Source of the DNA: Whalleya microplaca
Taxonomy: Eukaryota; Ascomycota; Sordariomycetes; Xylariales; Xylariaceae
NCBI GenBank assembly: GCA_022497155.1
Contig: MU385722.1
Location: 744,001-808,000 of the forward strand
DNA: 64,000 nt
Direction: 5' to 3'
A model generated the notes under the pieces. The model saw nothing but the letters and a program-made list of their open reading frames with translations. It was not told the DNA's origin and did no database searches. Positions 33,555 to 44,965 of this stretch are shown here, piece after piece (within the stretch, counting starts at the first letter, position 1; every line of letters begins with the position of its first letter). The position numbers were made by a program, and so were the translations under genes.

Positions 33555-35211
33555 GCTCAAAATATGGGAAAATATGATCTACCGTGATAAGTGACTGCCT
33601 AGACTCGGGCTTGGCAGACAATCGAGGTTGGTTGGTTGCGGTAGGGGGGTGATTAGAAGTAAAGTCTAATAAGGAATGGATAATTGCCTCTGGAATAATA
33701 GGACAATCGGAATGATATTACAATCAAATAAATTGGGGGATAATAGTTTGCCCAAAGAGCAGTTCTGATTAAGGTCGCGGTGGGTTATTGCGATGGGACA
33801 ACGGACAGACGAGGCGATCCGTGCTCTGCTCTGCTCAGCTCAGGGGTCGGAAGGTCGTGTCAAACGCGGTCTGCCGTTAAAAAAAAGAGAACCCTCACGA
33901 GAATCCAAGAAAGCAGGGCTGCTGATATAGAAAGTTGTGGACAAGAAACAGAAGATGATGCAATGCGAGTCGGTGCGTGTTGTCGTGCGTATTTCTGTTC
34001 CGGGCGTGGTATTAAAGATTCCCTATTCCCTGGGCAAAAAGATGGGTTGTGTCAGAATGAGCGACAGGTGTTTGCTGATGATGGGAAGCTGCCAAGTTGA
34101 GCTCGAGGAACAGTAAGTAGGTCGGGTCGGTCTTGTCCTTCCTGTGGTTTGAGGAGACTCCGGTTGTCCTAGACACACGCACACAAAGAAGATGCAGTGA
34201 AGGGGGGAACTGGGTGCTACGGGGCCGATCTCGAGGCTTGTGACAAGCACAAGGCAGGAACAGGGCGTGAGGCGAAAGTTTCCTTGTTGTTATCTCGCAG
34301 CCTGTCCGAGAGCGTTGCAACTGGGGGAGACGGTTGAAGATGGAGCCTTGGCAACACCGGTTTGTATCACTTGCTTGCTTGATTGATTGCTTGCTTTGTC
34401 TGGATGTGAGAGCAGTCAATGGGTACAATGGGGTACCTCAGAAGATATCAGGTCGTCTCCGGGTCTTTTCGGTTGTGTTTGCAGGCCGCTCCAGAGAAAG
34501 GACAATCGGAATGGAATAATAGATCTGGCCCCAAAATCTCAAACTTCTTTCTTTCCTTCGTCCTGTCTTTCTTACTTGCTTCCTCTGGTTGGTTTTCCTT
34601 CCTATCAACTTGACGTAGTTGGATGACGCGAGATTAGGGGGTGCGGGTCAGCGTGTAAGCGTGTACGCGGTATATGTGAATCGAAAGCGGCGAATAGACG
34701 AGCTTGTAAATTGTACAATGATTAAAAGAGTCGATGTATCGATCTTGATTGAGTCTTCCAGAACCTTGTGGCGACAGCCTTGATGTTTTTCTTCTTTTTT
34801 CTTTTCTTTCTTTCTTTACTTCCTGATGTGTGAAAATGCTATGCAATGCTGGGAGGGGGGAGGGATTGGCAGAAGGTGGTGATGGAAATTGTCTCCTACT
34901 CGAGAAGATGCGATGCAGCAGCAATGAGAACTTCAGTCTTTGTTTCACTCAATGACGAACAATAATTGATGTGCGCATACACAAAAAAAGGGGGCGAACC
35001 TCGAGGAGGATAGGAACCAGCGGCAAGACAAGGAGGGAGAGAATAAAGGAAGGGCGATTTGGGAGATGGCGAGTGAAGGAGGGGAAGGAAGAAAGAGAAG
35101 AAGAAGCACAAAAAGGTTGTGGTGTGGTGCAGGTGATGAAAGAAAGGGATTGGGGAGAGAGACGAGGACTGGAGAGTGGACGGACGGCCCAGACTGGCTG
35201 CCAACCAGACC

Positions 35212-35277
35212 TGCCAGTGCCAGTGCCAGTGCCAGTGCCAGTGCCAGTGCCAGTGCCAGTGCCAGTGCCAGTGCCAG
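35212..35277. repeat. Hexamer tandem repeat (TGCCAG) x11
   Basis: Eleven perfect copies of TGCCAG. Because the unit is two codons, all frames stay open through it (Gln-Cys, Ala-Ser and Pro-Val dipeptides), which creates false ORFs on both strands. Confidence 0.97.
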
Positions 35278-35286
35278 GCCTGCCAG

Positions 35287-35314
35287 GACAGGAGACAGGA
35301 GACAGGAGACAGGA
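35287..35314. repeat. Heptamer tandem repeat (GACAGGA) x4
   Basis: Four perfect copies of GACAGGA, 9 bp after the hexamer array. Confidence 0.95.
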
Positions 35315-36340
35315 GGACGGGCGGCGGGCGGGTTCTCTGCTGTAGGTACTGTGCAGTACGAGCGAATAGTAGCGAGTCAAACCCGGTCAAACCCAGTCGT
35401 ATGTATGTACGGATGTACCTCGCTCGGCACCACGCGAGCGAACTGTGGCCCGACGGGCGAGACGCACGCATTTGCACCGTGTCTTTTCCGCTTGTCGTCA
35501 TACTGTCCTGGCAGGGAGAAAAGTGGACGGTCATGGGTGACATCTGTCATTGGCCCGCGGCGTGCGACTTTGGCGCGACAGTGGCAGAGTGGACTGTTTT
35601 AGTGGACTACGGTGGGGAGCTAACACTAATCTCACCACTGAAACTTTTTGCTTGCCCCAACTGCCCAATTGCCATTGCATCTATTAGGTACATACTGCGT
35701 ATGTATACTAATCCGTATGTACATGTATACCTGTAGAAAGGAACACACACACATACATACACACACCGCTGCAAGACGATGAAATTTTTGATGAGAATTG
35801 ACCTGTGGTTGGCTCGTCTGGTTGAGTTGTATGTCTAGATCTATTAGTTCCTTTTTTTTTTTTTTTTTTTGTGCTGTCCCTTTTCTGTTTTTTTGCTGCT
35901 CACTTGATTATGTACCTCCTCTCTCTGCATTGAGCTGCACCTGTGAGATCCAAATTAGGTAGTGGTGTGATTGATATGCCAGCACAGTTCAATGTTGAGT
36001 GGTCGGCCCATCCAGTAATGGCAAGCAGTGGCAAGCAGTGGCGGTGGGGATCCAGGGCTGACCAACCACCGGCCTCAGCTCGAAGGGGGGTGGACCAGGG
36101 GGGGGCAGCTGGGGGGGTTTACGGGTTGCAGACAGGGGCTTGCCACGCACCAAAAGTGCACTGACTGATCAATTGCGTGCAGGGGCTATCACAAGTAACA
36201 AACCCCGGGCATCACCTTCTTCAATTTAATTAATTATTATGAAAGGGACGGATTACCTAAACCTGTATACATTAGTGCATACATTAGTGCATCAACACAA
36301 GAACCTGTTGCCAGTGTGCAATCATTGCCGCTGTACTGTA

Positions 36341-36429
36341 TGGTTATGTATGGTTATGTATGGTTATGTATGGTTATGTATGGTTATGTATGGTTATGTA
36401 TGGTTATGTATGGTTATGTATGTTATGTA
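36341..36429. repeat. Decamer tandem repeat (TGGTTATGTA) x8
   Basis: Eight perfect copies (36341-36420) plus a partial ninth lacking one G. The complete identity points to recent expansion. Confidence 0.97.
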
Positions 36430-37558
36430 CTGATTAATGAACCAAGAATCGCCTTGACATTACTCCGTATGGAATAGGCATAATAGCTATGCAGTATAAT
36501 TCGCTATCGAATGCCAGATCCTACATGTATCAACAGGTCCTATCGAACCTGATTCATTCCCATCTCCTAGACCTGCTCATTGACGTCTTAGATGTGATGA
36601 GACTTTCGTAGCTAAAAAGGTAGCACATGCGATCTCCTCCAGGTCTCCACCCTAATATCCTGGCCTCTATTCCCAATTGGATAGGGAGACGCGGGCATGG
36701 CACCGGCCCTGCCAATCAAAGTTGGCACACCGGACTGTATTGTATATCTTGATCAGTCTGTCGGCGCCATCTTAAGCTGTCTGTACATACATACATACAT
36801 GCGGATATATATAGTTTACGTGGTACAGAATGCTGTGATGAGGTATGGGCATGTCTTCTACTATGATAATTACCTACTTGAGTACATGACTACCTACTTG
36901 ACGACTTGACGACTTGACGTCAAAAAAACTAGAACAAAACAACTTACCTATACAGACGCAGCCGGACACGTTGAATCAACCATAGACTTAGCCTTATACC
37001 TACACTTTTTCCCCCTTTCTTTCTGCTGCCCTTCCAAGTTGAATTCAATCCAACATCCATACTGCGAGTATAGGCAGGCAGCCTGGCAATCTGTATTTAT
37101 AAGCTACCTATAGTTGTCTGCACTACCTACTTAAGTAAGTAGGTACTCCGTACGGGTTGCGGGTGTGGCTCTGCACTTAAGCCATTCAAGTTCGCCTTAC
37201 CACAAAAGCTTTATTATATAGACAACATATATATATCACGCAGCCCTAGGTTTCGCGTCTTAGTATCCATCTCGGTTCTTATTGCCGAGTTATTGAGATT
37301 AGTCTACTCAGCCACCGGACCATGGAAGAAGTTCATGCAGATTTTTAGGACGGCGTGCAAGCGAGAAGGATTCCGGGGAGCTGGCTGAAATGAGCTTCGA
37401 GCTATCCCGATACGGAACTCGAAAAGGATCGATGCAAGTGCTCATGGGGAAATGGAGCCCTTTCATCCATGCTATACGGAGTATGTAGAGGTGTTTCATG
37501 TTTTTTGAAACCTATCGCATCGTCATGGAGGAAGACATGCGGGCACCGTGCCACATTA

Positions 37559-38279
37559 CCCCCCGATCGACAAATTGTCAGGCTGAGACTGATCGGTCTA
37601 TCAAGGTACATTTGCCTGTATAAAAAATAGTGCAAAATCTGTTGTACCTGTAAAGAACCCCTGTAGCTACGCCTTACCTGCTTCAGTTAGTTATATTTGC
37701 CTGTTGATTATTACATAAGCCGTTTTTTTCTCAAATATCTTGTGATAGCTTTAATACCTATAACCTTTCCAAGCCGAAATAAAATCAAAAGAAATTCAGA
37801 AAAATAAAAAAAGATTAGTTATTATATTCCGAACGCCGACTATCTGTAAATTTCCAATTGCTGAAAGTCGCCGGCGTTAATATTCACTCTCTAGAGGCGC
37901 GTTATACGTATATTCAGCCAGATAGATCAATCAGCCAGATGGATCAATCAGCCAGATGGATCAATCAGCCAGATGGATTAGCCTGTGCCTGTTCATCGAG
38001 AATCAGTCTGAAATTGATCGATTAAATAGGTTTTTTACGCTAATTACTTGGCAACTAAGCTGTTTATTGACTAGTAATAAGCCACGAATCCACAGATACA
38101 TTCACAAATTAAGGAAAATTTGCATAGCCAGCCTGAGATCAGTCTGGCATTACATAACGACAAGGTGGGTCGAAATTACTGCCAAAACGGGTATAACGCT
38201 GACTGACTAGCGTCTTTAATTTATGTTTATGCAAGGCCTGACCGATCAGTCTCAGCCTGGCGATTTGTCGATCTGGGCC
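37559..38279. mobile_element. TA-flanked MITE-like element with terminal inverted repeats
   Basis: The left end (about 37561-37600) contains GATCGACAAATTGTCAGGC and then TGAGACTGATCGGTC. The right end (about 38236-38275), read on the minus strand, contains GATCGACAAATCGCCAGGC and then TGAGACTGATCGGTC. The two match over about 35-40 bp with few differences. TA lies directly outside both ends (37557-37558 and 38280-38281), as expected for Tc1/mariner-type integration. Related GATCAGTCT motifs recur inside. The element is about 720 bp and has no transposase frame, so it would be non-autonomous. Its interior is AT-rich and holds a 17-bp tandem repeat. The outermost six bases differ between ends, so the exact boundary is uncertain. 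Confidence 0.65.
37914..37980. repeat. 17-bp tandem repeat inside the MITE-like element
   Basis: Four copies of TCAGCCAGATGGATCAA. The first has one substitution and the last is incomplete. Confidence 0.95.
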
Positions 38280-38281
38280 TA

Positions 38282-41200
38282 AAGTTATTAATCATCCGAA
38301 CCATCCTGTTCTTCTAGCAGCTCTAGGCGTTTCTGCCGCGATGCGACCGGCGACAAGCCACGCCCCTGATTCCCGAACCGGTCACGTATAACACTTGGCG
38401 GGTGTGGTGTTCGCTGATCATATTATTATTGTGTTGTTAGCATCAATACCATTGATGATATTCGATGCTATTGACTCTCTCGCCATACATAGGTACAGAC
38501 TAACTGTTGTCATGCATGTACATACATACAAACCCATGGATGGATGGCATCAATACTCCTGTATCTACCACGTACATGCCGTACATGCCGTATAGACGTT
38601 ATCCTAGAATCCCAATCAGCTCGCTGGCCGTCGTGAACAGCCAGGCACCGCGACTACAGTACATACATGTTCAACTCCTTTCTCCGTGCCGAATCCCTAT
38701 ATACATAGTGCACAGCGTCCAGCATCCAGCATACCGTTCCGCCTATGCTATTGTTGGGATATGACATTGATAACCCCGTTCCTCTTTGAGGAGACCACTC
38801 AATACACCGCCGCATGCGTGATTCCTTATTCGATCCACAATTCCCAAAGCAGTCACTAAAAACATCCTGAGACATTCACGATGGGTCTCGACGGATCCTA
38901 CCTACTAGGCCTACGATGTACCTGTAGTGGCGAGTCGTTCTTAGCAGTTCAACCTCTTGCGGCCCAAGCCCCTGATGTTTGAAGAGGTTACATCATCAAT
39001 GGCAACCGTTCATTGAGGTCGTGTATTATTTAGACAATCCGTTAGCCGATTCGGCAGAAATACGTGTTCGTGGCCCTGTACCAGATCATCGACTCTCACC
39101 AGCCCGTCGGGTCCTACAATCGAGCCGATAGGCGCCAGATTACACCACACCCGCAGGCGTCAGCTGGGTGGCTCAGGGCTAAAATAAACACCACCCAGTC
39201 AGCCTTTCAAGAGTGCTGTCCGATTTAATAAGCTTCTAACCCCAGGTTCACCTCAATCGCTTCAAAAAATAGGAGCTAAGCCAAGCGTTCGTCTAAATAA
39301 GACGCTACCTAAGTATCGAAGGGGAATGGCTGATCGTGCCGTGTACCTAGTAAAGACGATACATCGATATCGACTGCCTACCTACTCCGTACATATTCAT
39401 TATTTTACTTTAGCCTCAGCAGTAATAGTGATCAGCCTTAAGAACCCATGCCGACGTTTATCCTAAGCGCACACTCATTATATGTATACGAAATCTCGCC
39501 TGCGAGACTAATAATAATCGCTGAAACTTTTTTCACATCGTTCGATATCGCTGCAAGAAGTCTAGTGAGACATGCAAGCTGCAGGGAGCTGCTTCTACTA
39601 GCACCTCTCTATCTATCTGCAAAGCAGGACCCCTCCGCTACTGTCTGCAATGAGGTTCAATTCCCATTTGCGGTTCTCACTGCAGAGGCACTACTGCACC
39701 TGTATGTGTTGTATGTATATGCATATGTACGCGTGTATGTGTAACCTGCAGCCGTCTGCGGTCGAGGCCCTCTTCCCCTGCACATGAGCGGCGCTTAGTT
39801 ACATAGGTAAGGAGATGGCCGACCGAACCACACACACTTCCATTCTACGGACTCATTCAAGCGCCGTTCTGCGAGGCGCCATTGGCTTCTGACTGCAGCT
39901 CTCTGCTGGCCCTACGAAGTCTACGTGGCTCCATTGACTGCCGAGCATGGCCTTCCCACGCTCTGATTTGCTGCCCGCTCGCTGCATGTCAGCCGGTGGC
40001 TTGAACGCCCCGGCGCATCGTGAACGAGATTCACCAGGCACGGTTGGCGACAGCCCATGCTGCTCCTACACACGCAATCTTGGCGCCCCTCCCCGGCCAG
40101 AAATAAAGACATCATCTTGTCCTACTCGAGCCTGCAGCGGGCTCCACGTGCTACCTGCGTGCCTCCTCCATGCCTGTTTCCGATCCCTCGCGATTCGTCC
40201 GCCCCCTCCGGGACCTTGCCCCAAGGCTGGGTGGGCTATTTATTATTATAAGCCTGCCGTTGCACATGCTGAGGAGTCAGGTACCCAGGGTTTTCTTGCA
40301 GCACACGAGCGACACGTGATGCATCGAATCAAGGCACAGTCTAGATGAAGCATGTTATTTACGATCATGTTTGCTTCATCAACCCAACATTTCGACTTGA
40401 TAGAAACCGCTCTGGATCACTGATTTAATCAACTTAAACATAATGCAGCGACGACTGGGTGACCTATGCGAGGCTTCTGAGAGCAAAAGCAGCTTAGAGC
40501 TGGAGCCATGCCACCTCGTATGTTCTCTCTGCTGCAACGAACAGTCCTAACTGGTTGTTTTACCTATCTGTTTGGCCTTAATATTTTGATGCATGATCGA
40601 CTGGGTGATGTTGCATTCACGGCCACAGTGTAACGTTTTGATGCCTATCTAGCTAATTCTCGCTCGATATCCAGCGTCTTGAAAGCCTGTGAGCTCTTCG
40701 TCGATATCCGTGATGGAATTTTTCGTGTTGACATAGCCTTTTCTTATCTCAAAAGTGCTATTGTGGTTTCCTTTGCTCAGCAATGACCTTGGATGATTGT
40801 AGCCTTGTCGCTGCCGGCGGTATTCCAGCTCATTAGGTGCCTTGTCATTAGATCGTAGCATACTTAACCGGCTAATGACAGTTATGCTACCTACATTAGA
40901 TAACACGAGCAGATAATATTGAAGATAATTTATCCACCGTGTAGTGTTAATGGCCCCCTCCACCCCTTTTCACTAACAGGGTCAATGGAATATCAAAACA
41001 CCAGTACGTCAACAAGCAACGAGCACAACATTTCACATATTATCGTAAAAGACTGTCACTGAAGAATATATAACTGAATTTATTCACGGCCCTGAGATAT
41101 TGAAATGAACATCATAGATATCCATTCAAGTACGTATTGATGAGCCCTTATTAGCCGACATCGATCAAAAGTCAACGTCTCTATGAACGCTTAGCCGCCC

Positions 41201-42551
41201 TACGCCAGTTACCCTCGACATTATATATCCAGATAATTATATATATGAGAATACAAACAGTATAAAACATGCCTGTGGTAACGTTTCTGGCACCTCCAGC
41301 CTCAAATGTCGAGGGACTAAAGGATCGATAGGCCACACTATCATATTGACACTGAAATCAAAGTCGAGGGGAACTTTGCCCTTTTTCTCTACTGGAGACT
41401 TATTTTATTGACTCCTTGAACTTCCCTTCTCTAGGACATTTGCGTTATGGCTTAAGGGAGAAGGGGCTCAAGCTCATTTCTCAACCCAACTCAAAACCAA
41501 TGCTAGCTTCAGCCACCCTGAGAATGCCGGAAATCTAGTCTAGCAGGAGTTACAACAGGGCCGCCGATGAACCACACGAAAGCATGTTGTAGACGGAACG
41601 TATATGTATTTACACTGCATTCATTCTTTTAGCCTCCCGTCTAGATCTATCCACTTACTTTACGCATTATCAAACGTTCTACGAGAAAAGTGGCTTTAAG
41701 CTACTTTTCTACAAGCATCACCTCAAGCACCGTTTGGGTACACTCGAAGTTCCTCGGCCCGAACAGTCCAAAGCAATAGGGGTGACGCAGTCAGAACTAT
41801 GAAGGATGCCGGGCAGACAGAAATACACATAGCTATCTATGCTGCAGAGAACAAGCCGTATCGGAGGCATTTGCAAATTGGACTTTCTGCTTCTAGGTAG
41901 CCGGTACTGATCCTGTCACAAATATATTCTCTACGCCTGCCTTTAAAGAGTCAGCTGTGTTGTAGAATGACAGGTATCGATAATAACGACGTATCCTTAG
42001 CATATACTCTTGCCTCGTATGGAAACATCCAATGACAAAGATAATGTTCCGGAGTGCGTTATTCGAAGTTTTTACGTTAGAAACTCGCTTCCATACTCCT
42101 CCTTGCTATACCTGTCTACATAGAAGCCCCAGCTATCTATCTTATAAGTATCCTCCTCTAAGGTCTTTGGCTCTTGGTTTGTGACCATCCCCAAGACTTG
42201 GTACCCCTCCAACTAGCGAACAGGGCGCGGGCACCTATGGGACAACTACAATTATATCTGCAGTTTCTATGAATATTATATATTCCTCACGCTTACTCGC
42301 ATACCGGGACTCTGGCGTGCTCGCTCGTAACTACTTCCCCTTAATGCTTGACATGAGTCTACATAGCAGGACGAACGGTTACGGTTCGATTTTCATGTTT
42401 GAATTCGGTTTGGAATGTGGCGTATTACAGGCGTTTGTATATACAGACAACTAGATAGCATCACACGCCGTATGCCCCTCGAGAGACGAACTTTTTACAT
42501 CCTCCCCTTTCCAGCACCAGCCTACGTAGCAATCTCACGGGCCGCGAATTG
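38282..42551. other. Long intergenic region, no supported gene
   Basis: No open frame here shows a recognisable domain or splice-joined structure. Frames at 39448-39744, 39947-40348 and 40649-40963 look random, and most lack an ATG in a sensible context. The sequence is mixed, with GT/CATA-type microsatellite bits (for example about 39700-39740). Confidence 0.45.
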
Positions 42552-43611
42552 TTAGCCTGGACTAATTCGGGCCACATGCTCCAAATGTCTTGCCTTTTCT
42601 TTCATTTCTTGGCCAGACTTGCCTTTCACGACTCTGAGCAGGGCATCTCGTAGACACTCGACCGTCCAATCTGGGCTTGTTTCTGGACAACCCCAGACCC
42701 CGACGCCAATATCTTCCGTCAGCTGTGCGGAGTTATATAGGTCAAACCATTGGGGTAGGACTAATTGAGGTACACCGGCCCTATTGCAGAGTACATGGCC
42801 AGTCTTTCTTTTCGTTTCGTACTGTAAAGTGGTTGTACGTAAAATAGGTGCTGCGAAAGGATTGAAAATCGTTTACATATCGGACCCATTAGGGCTATGG
42901 TGCGCATTACGAAGAAGATCCGTGTGTTCGTTGCAATATGAAATCTTACTCAAGAGTCTCATGGTAACAGCTCGAACCGCCGTGATGAACCGAGACGACG
43001 ATATGTCCTGTCTTTAGCCCGATAGCCATGGGTACATTTTCACGCGACAGCCATCAATGAAGGGTTGTAGTGGCTTGAGGAAATACATCATCATAGTCGA
43101 GGCCGCGGTTCACGTTATCGAGTGAATCTGTTATATCTTTCCGGAATTTCCAAAGAACCTGTAGGTCCGTCTGTTCGAACGCATGAGCCAACGCCGAAGC
43201 CATGGCTATTGCTTTCGGTTCCATCCACGTGAATCCACTCCCAAAGTTGACAAGTATGGATGGCCCACGAATCAAGCAATTTACCATATCAGGGTTCTGC
43301 TCCGACGCTTTCCCAAGAGAAAGAGACATCGGTTCTAGACAGCTGTCATTCTGTGGAACCTTGTAAAGGGGTCGCGTTGCCCCAGGCAGAGTTTGCGTAA
43401 ACCAGGGCACCTCATCATGGTGAATATTGTAAAAATTGATAGGATCTGAAATGCCTTTGGACTTGAGAAAAGCCTGCCTCTTCTTTATGTCTGACATCAA
43501 GAGAACGGAATAGACGAACCGCAAAGTCAAGTAGACAATCTCTGGTATTCTTGACCAAGGAACGGGATATGGAATGCCTGATGCCGTCCTTGTGACGATG
43601 AAAGATCAACG
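42552..43611 (-). pseudogene. Decayed fungal UDP-glycosyltransferase (GT1-like), 5'-truncated
   Basis: Minus-strand frames read as the C-terminal two-thirds of a fungal UDP-glycosyltransferase, an enzyme that moves sugar from a UDP-sugar to a small molecule. In order: SGIPYPVPWSRIPEIVYL (top of region), DIKKRQAFLKSKGISDP, ILVNFGSGFTW, LQVLWKFRKDI, LQPFIDGCRVKMYPWLS, TGHIVVSVHHGGSSCYHETL (donor-sugar motif), then after a 169-bp intron (42949-42781) AGVPQLVLPQWFDLYNSAQL and a stop at 42552-42554. Damage: a frameshift near 43075, a small deletion with frameshift near 43030 (between WLS and LKTGHI), and no N-terminal half upstream of 43611. The gene cannot make a full enzyme. Base composition is normal, so RIP is not the cause. 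Confidence 0.75.
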
Positions 43612-44140
43612 TGAGTACTCTTTAACATTGGCGGCTAGTCGAACGGGCATCTCACCTCATGAGAATTCAGCAAGTGGTTAGGATGGCATGCAAAGTTTAT
43701 AGGGGATATTTCTAGAACATGCTTCCCCATGGTTGCTCATCAAATGCATGAACGGGGTGGCAGAACGGCGTAAAAAAAACGCCAATACCACAAGCCACCC
43801 TAAAATCCCCCTGCTATGTTGGTGCTTTCTCACGCATTTCTGCACGGCTCTACGTAACACACCACAAAGATCACAATTGCCCGCCTCCTCTGGTGAGGTC
43901 TGGTTTTATTCTGAAAGCTGTGTATATATATAGATATTTCGGTAAGATAGCGCTTGCTACTTGACTACGCAAACAACAGTTGTGTTTCACTTGCACTGAG
44001 ATCCCGACCTAACGACAGCTAACGAGGTATGATATAGAGTAAGGTTTGACTTGAGGCCTGTTGTTCGCTTTCTGGTCTGAAAAGTTGAACGTTGTACGGA
44101 TGTATAAAAGGAGGGTATGCCCCCAGAATAGCACATTACG
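43612..44140. other. Intergenic between two pseudogenes
   Basis: No gene seen. The missing glycosyltransferase N-terminus is not found here. Confidence 0.4.
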
Positions 44141-44965
44141 GAACGTTGAGGTGGGCCGCTACACCTCCTACACCGACATGGCCCTGGCGCTGACAAGAGA
44201 CTGGACGCTGAACAAGCAGCAGCTGTTGCTGCCGGTGACGTTCCTGGACGAGCGCGGGTCGCGGGTGTAGGAGAAGGAGGAAGAACCTACAGTATGTGAG
44301 CCGCGAGGGGAGCACAGGCAAGTCGCGCGTCATCCACTCCCGCTAGGACATGTTCTAGCTGAAGGATAGGCAGTACACGCTGCTTCTAACTGGCACTATT
44401 AGAAACGCGGCGGCGCTGATCGGCGGCCGAACCTTCATCGGCTGCAAACATCGGGTTCGAGGCCAGCAATGAGGCTGGGATGAAGATATCGGAGCAAGAG
44501 AAGCTGCGAAAGAAAAATAACGTAATACTCATGGTCGACGAGATCAGCCAGGTAGGCGGCCTGACGCTAGCCTAGGTGAACATCGCCTCCGGTAATACTG
44601 TGAAGACGCGCGGCGCCCGTTCGGCGGGATCCCTACCGTGCTCTTCTTTAGCAACTTCTACCATTTCGACCTAGTACAGCAGACGAACTTATGATTTCTG
44701 AGGCCGAAGAGGCTACAATAATGCAAATCCGACGCAGCAGACCTTCGGCGACGGGCTAAGGGCCATCAAGCCCCTGAATCAGAATCGGTGGAATCTCAAC
44801 ATGGTAGCGGCAATTTAATACGCTCGCGCCCGCAGCCGGCATCTCTCCATCTTTGCGGCGCGGCACCACACCGAAGCGGGAAGAGAGCTCACGGCCGGGG
44901 AGTTGCCGACGTCAGGCGTCTTCTACGCGCAGGGCATGCCGGTCGTTGTGATGCACAACCTGTAT
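44141..44965 (+). pseudogene. Decayed PIF1-like helicase, probably a Helitron remnant
   Basis: Frames on the + strand read as a PIF1-family SF1 helicase, of the kind carried by Helitrons and related fungal elements. In order: TRDWTLNKQQLLLPVTFLDE (about 44188), Walker A GSTGKSRVI at 44308-44334, LLLTGTIRNAAALIGGRTF (about 44379), ISEQEKLRKKNNVILMVDEI with Walker B DEISQVGGLTL from 44537, then FYHFDLVQQT at about 44655. Walker A and Walker B are in different frames and several stops interrupt (for example in DERGSRV-stop), so it is dead. No Rep domain or Helitron ends are visible nearby. Unlike the other two transposon remnants it is GC-rich and not RIPed. Confidence 0.65.

Larger units (their letters stand above)
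33555..37556. other. Long upstream region of the Gln-rich gene, repeat-rich
   Basis: No gene is supported in this 4-kb stretch. The minus strand (sense for the gene) is pyrimidine-rich from about 34.1 to 35.1 kb. Tandem repeats of 6, 7 and 10 bp occur at 35212-35277, 35287-35314 and 36341-36420. A T19 run lies at 35852-35870, and CACA/CATA microsatellite sequence at about 35741-35767. The long frames across the hexamer repeat, in several frames and both strands, are by-products of the 6-bp period. Confidence 0.5.

Noticed and set aside
34949..35736. Long overlapping open frames on both strands across the TGCCAG repeat
   Set aside because: A 6-bp repeat keeps every frame open. The frames outside the repeat show no domain.
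36239..36433. 64-codon frame MKGTDYLNLY with repeated Tyr-Gly/Trp-Leu-Cys-Met
   Set aside because: More than half is translation of the decamer tandem repeat.
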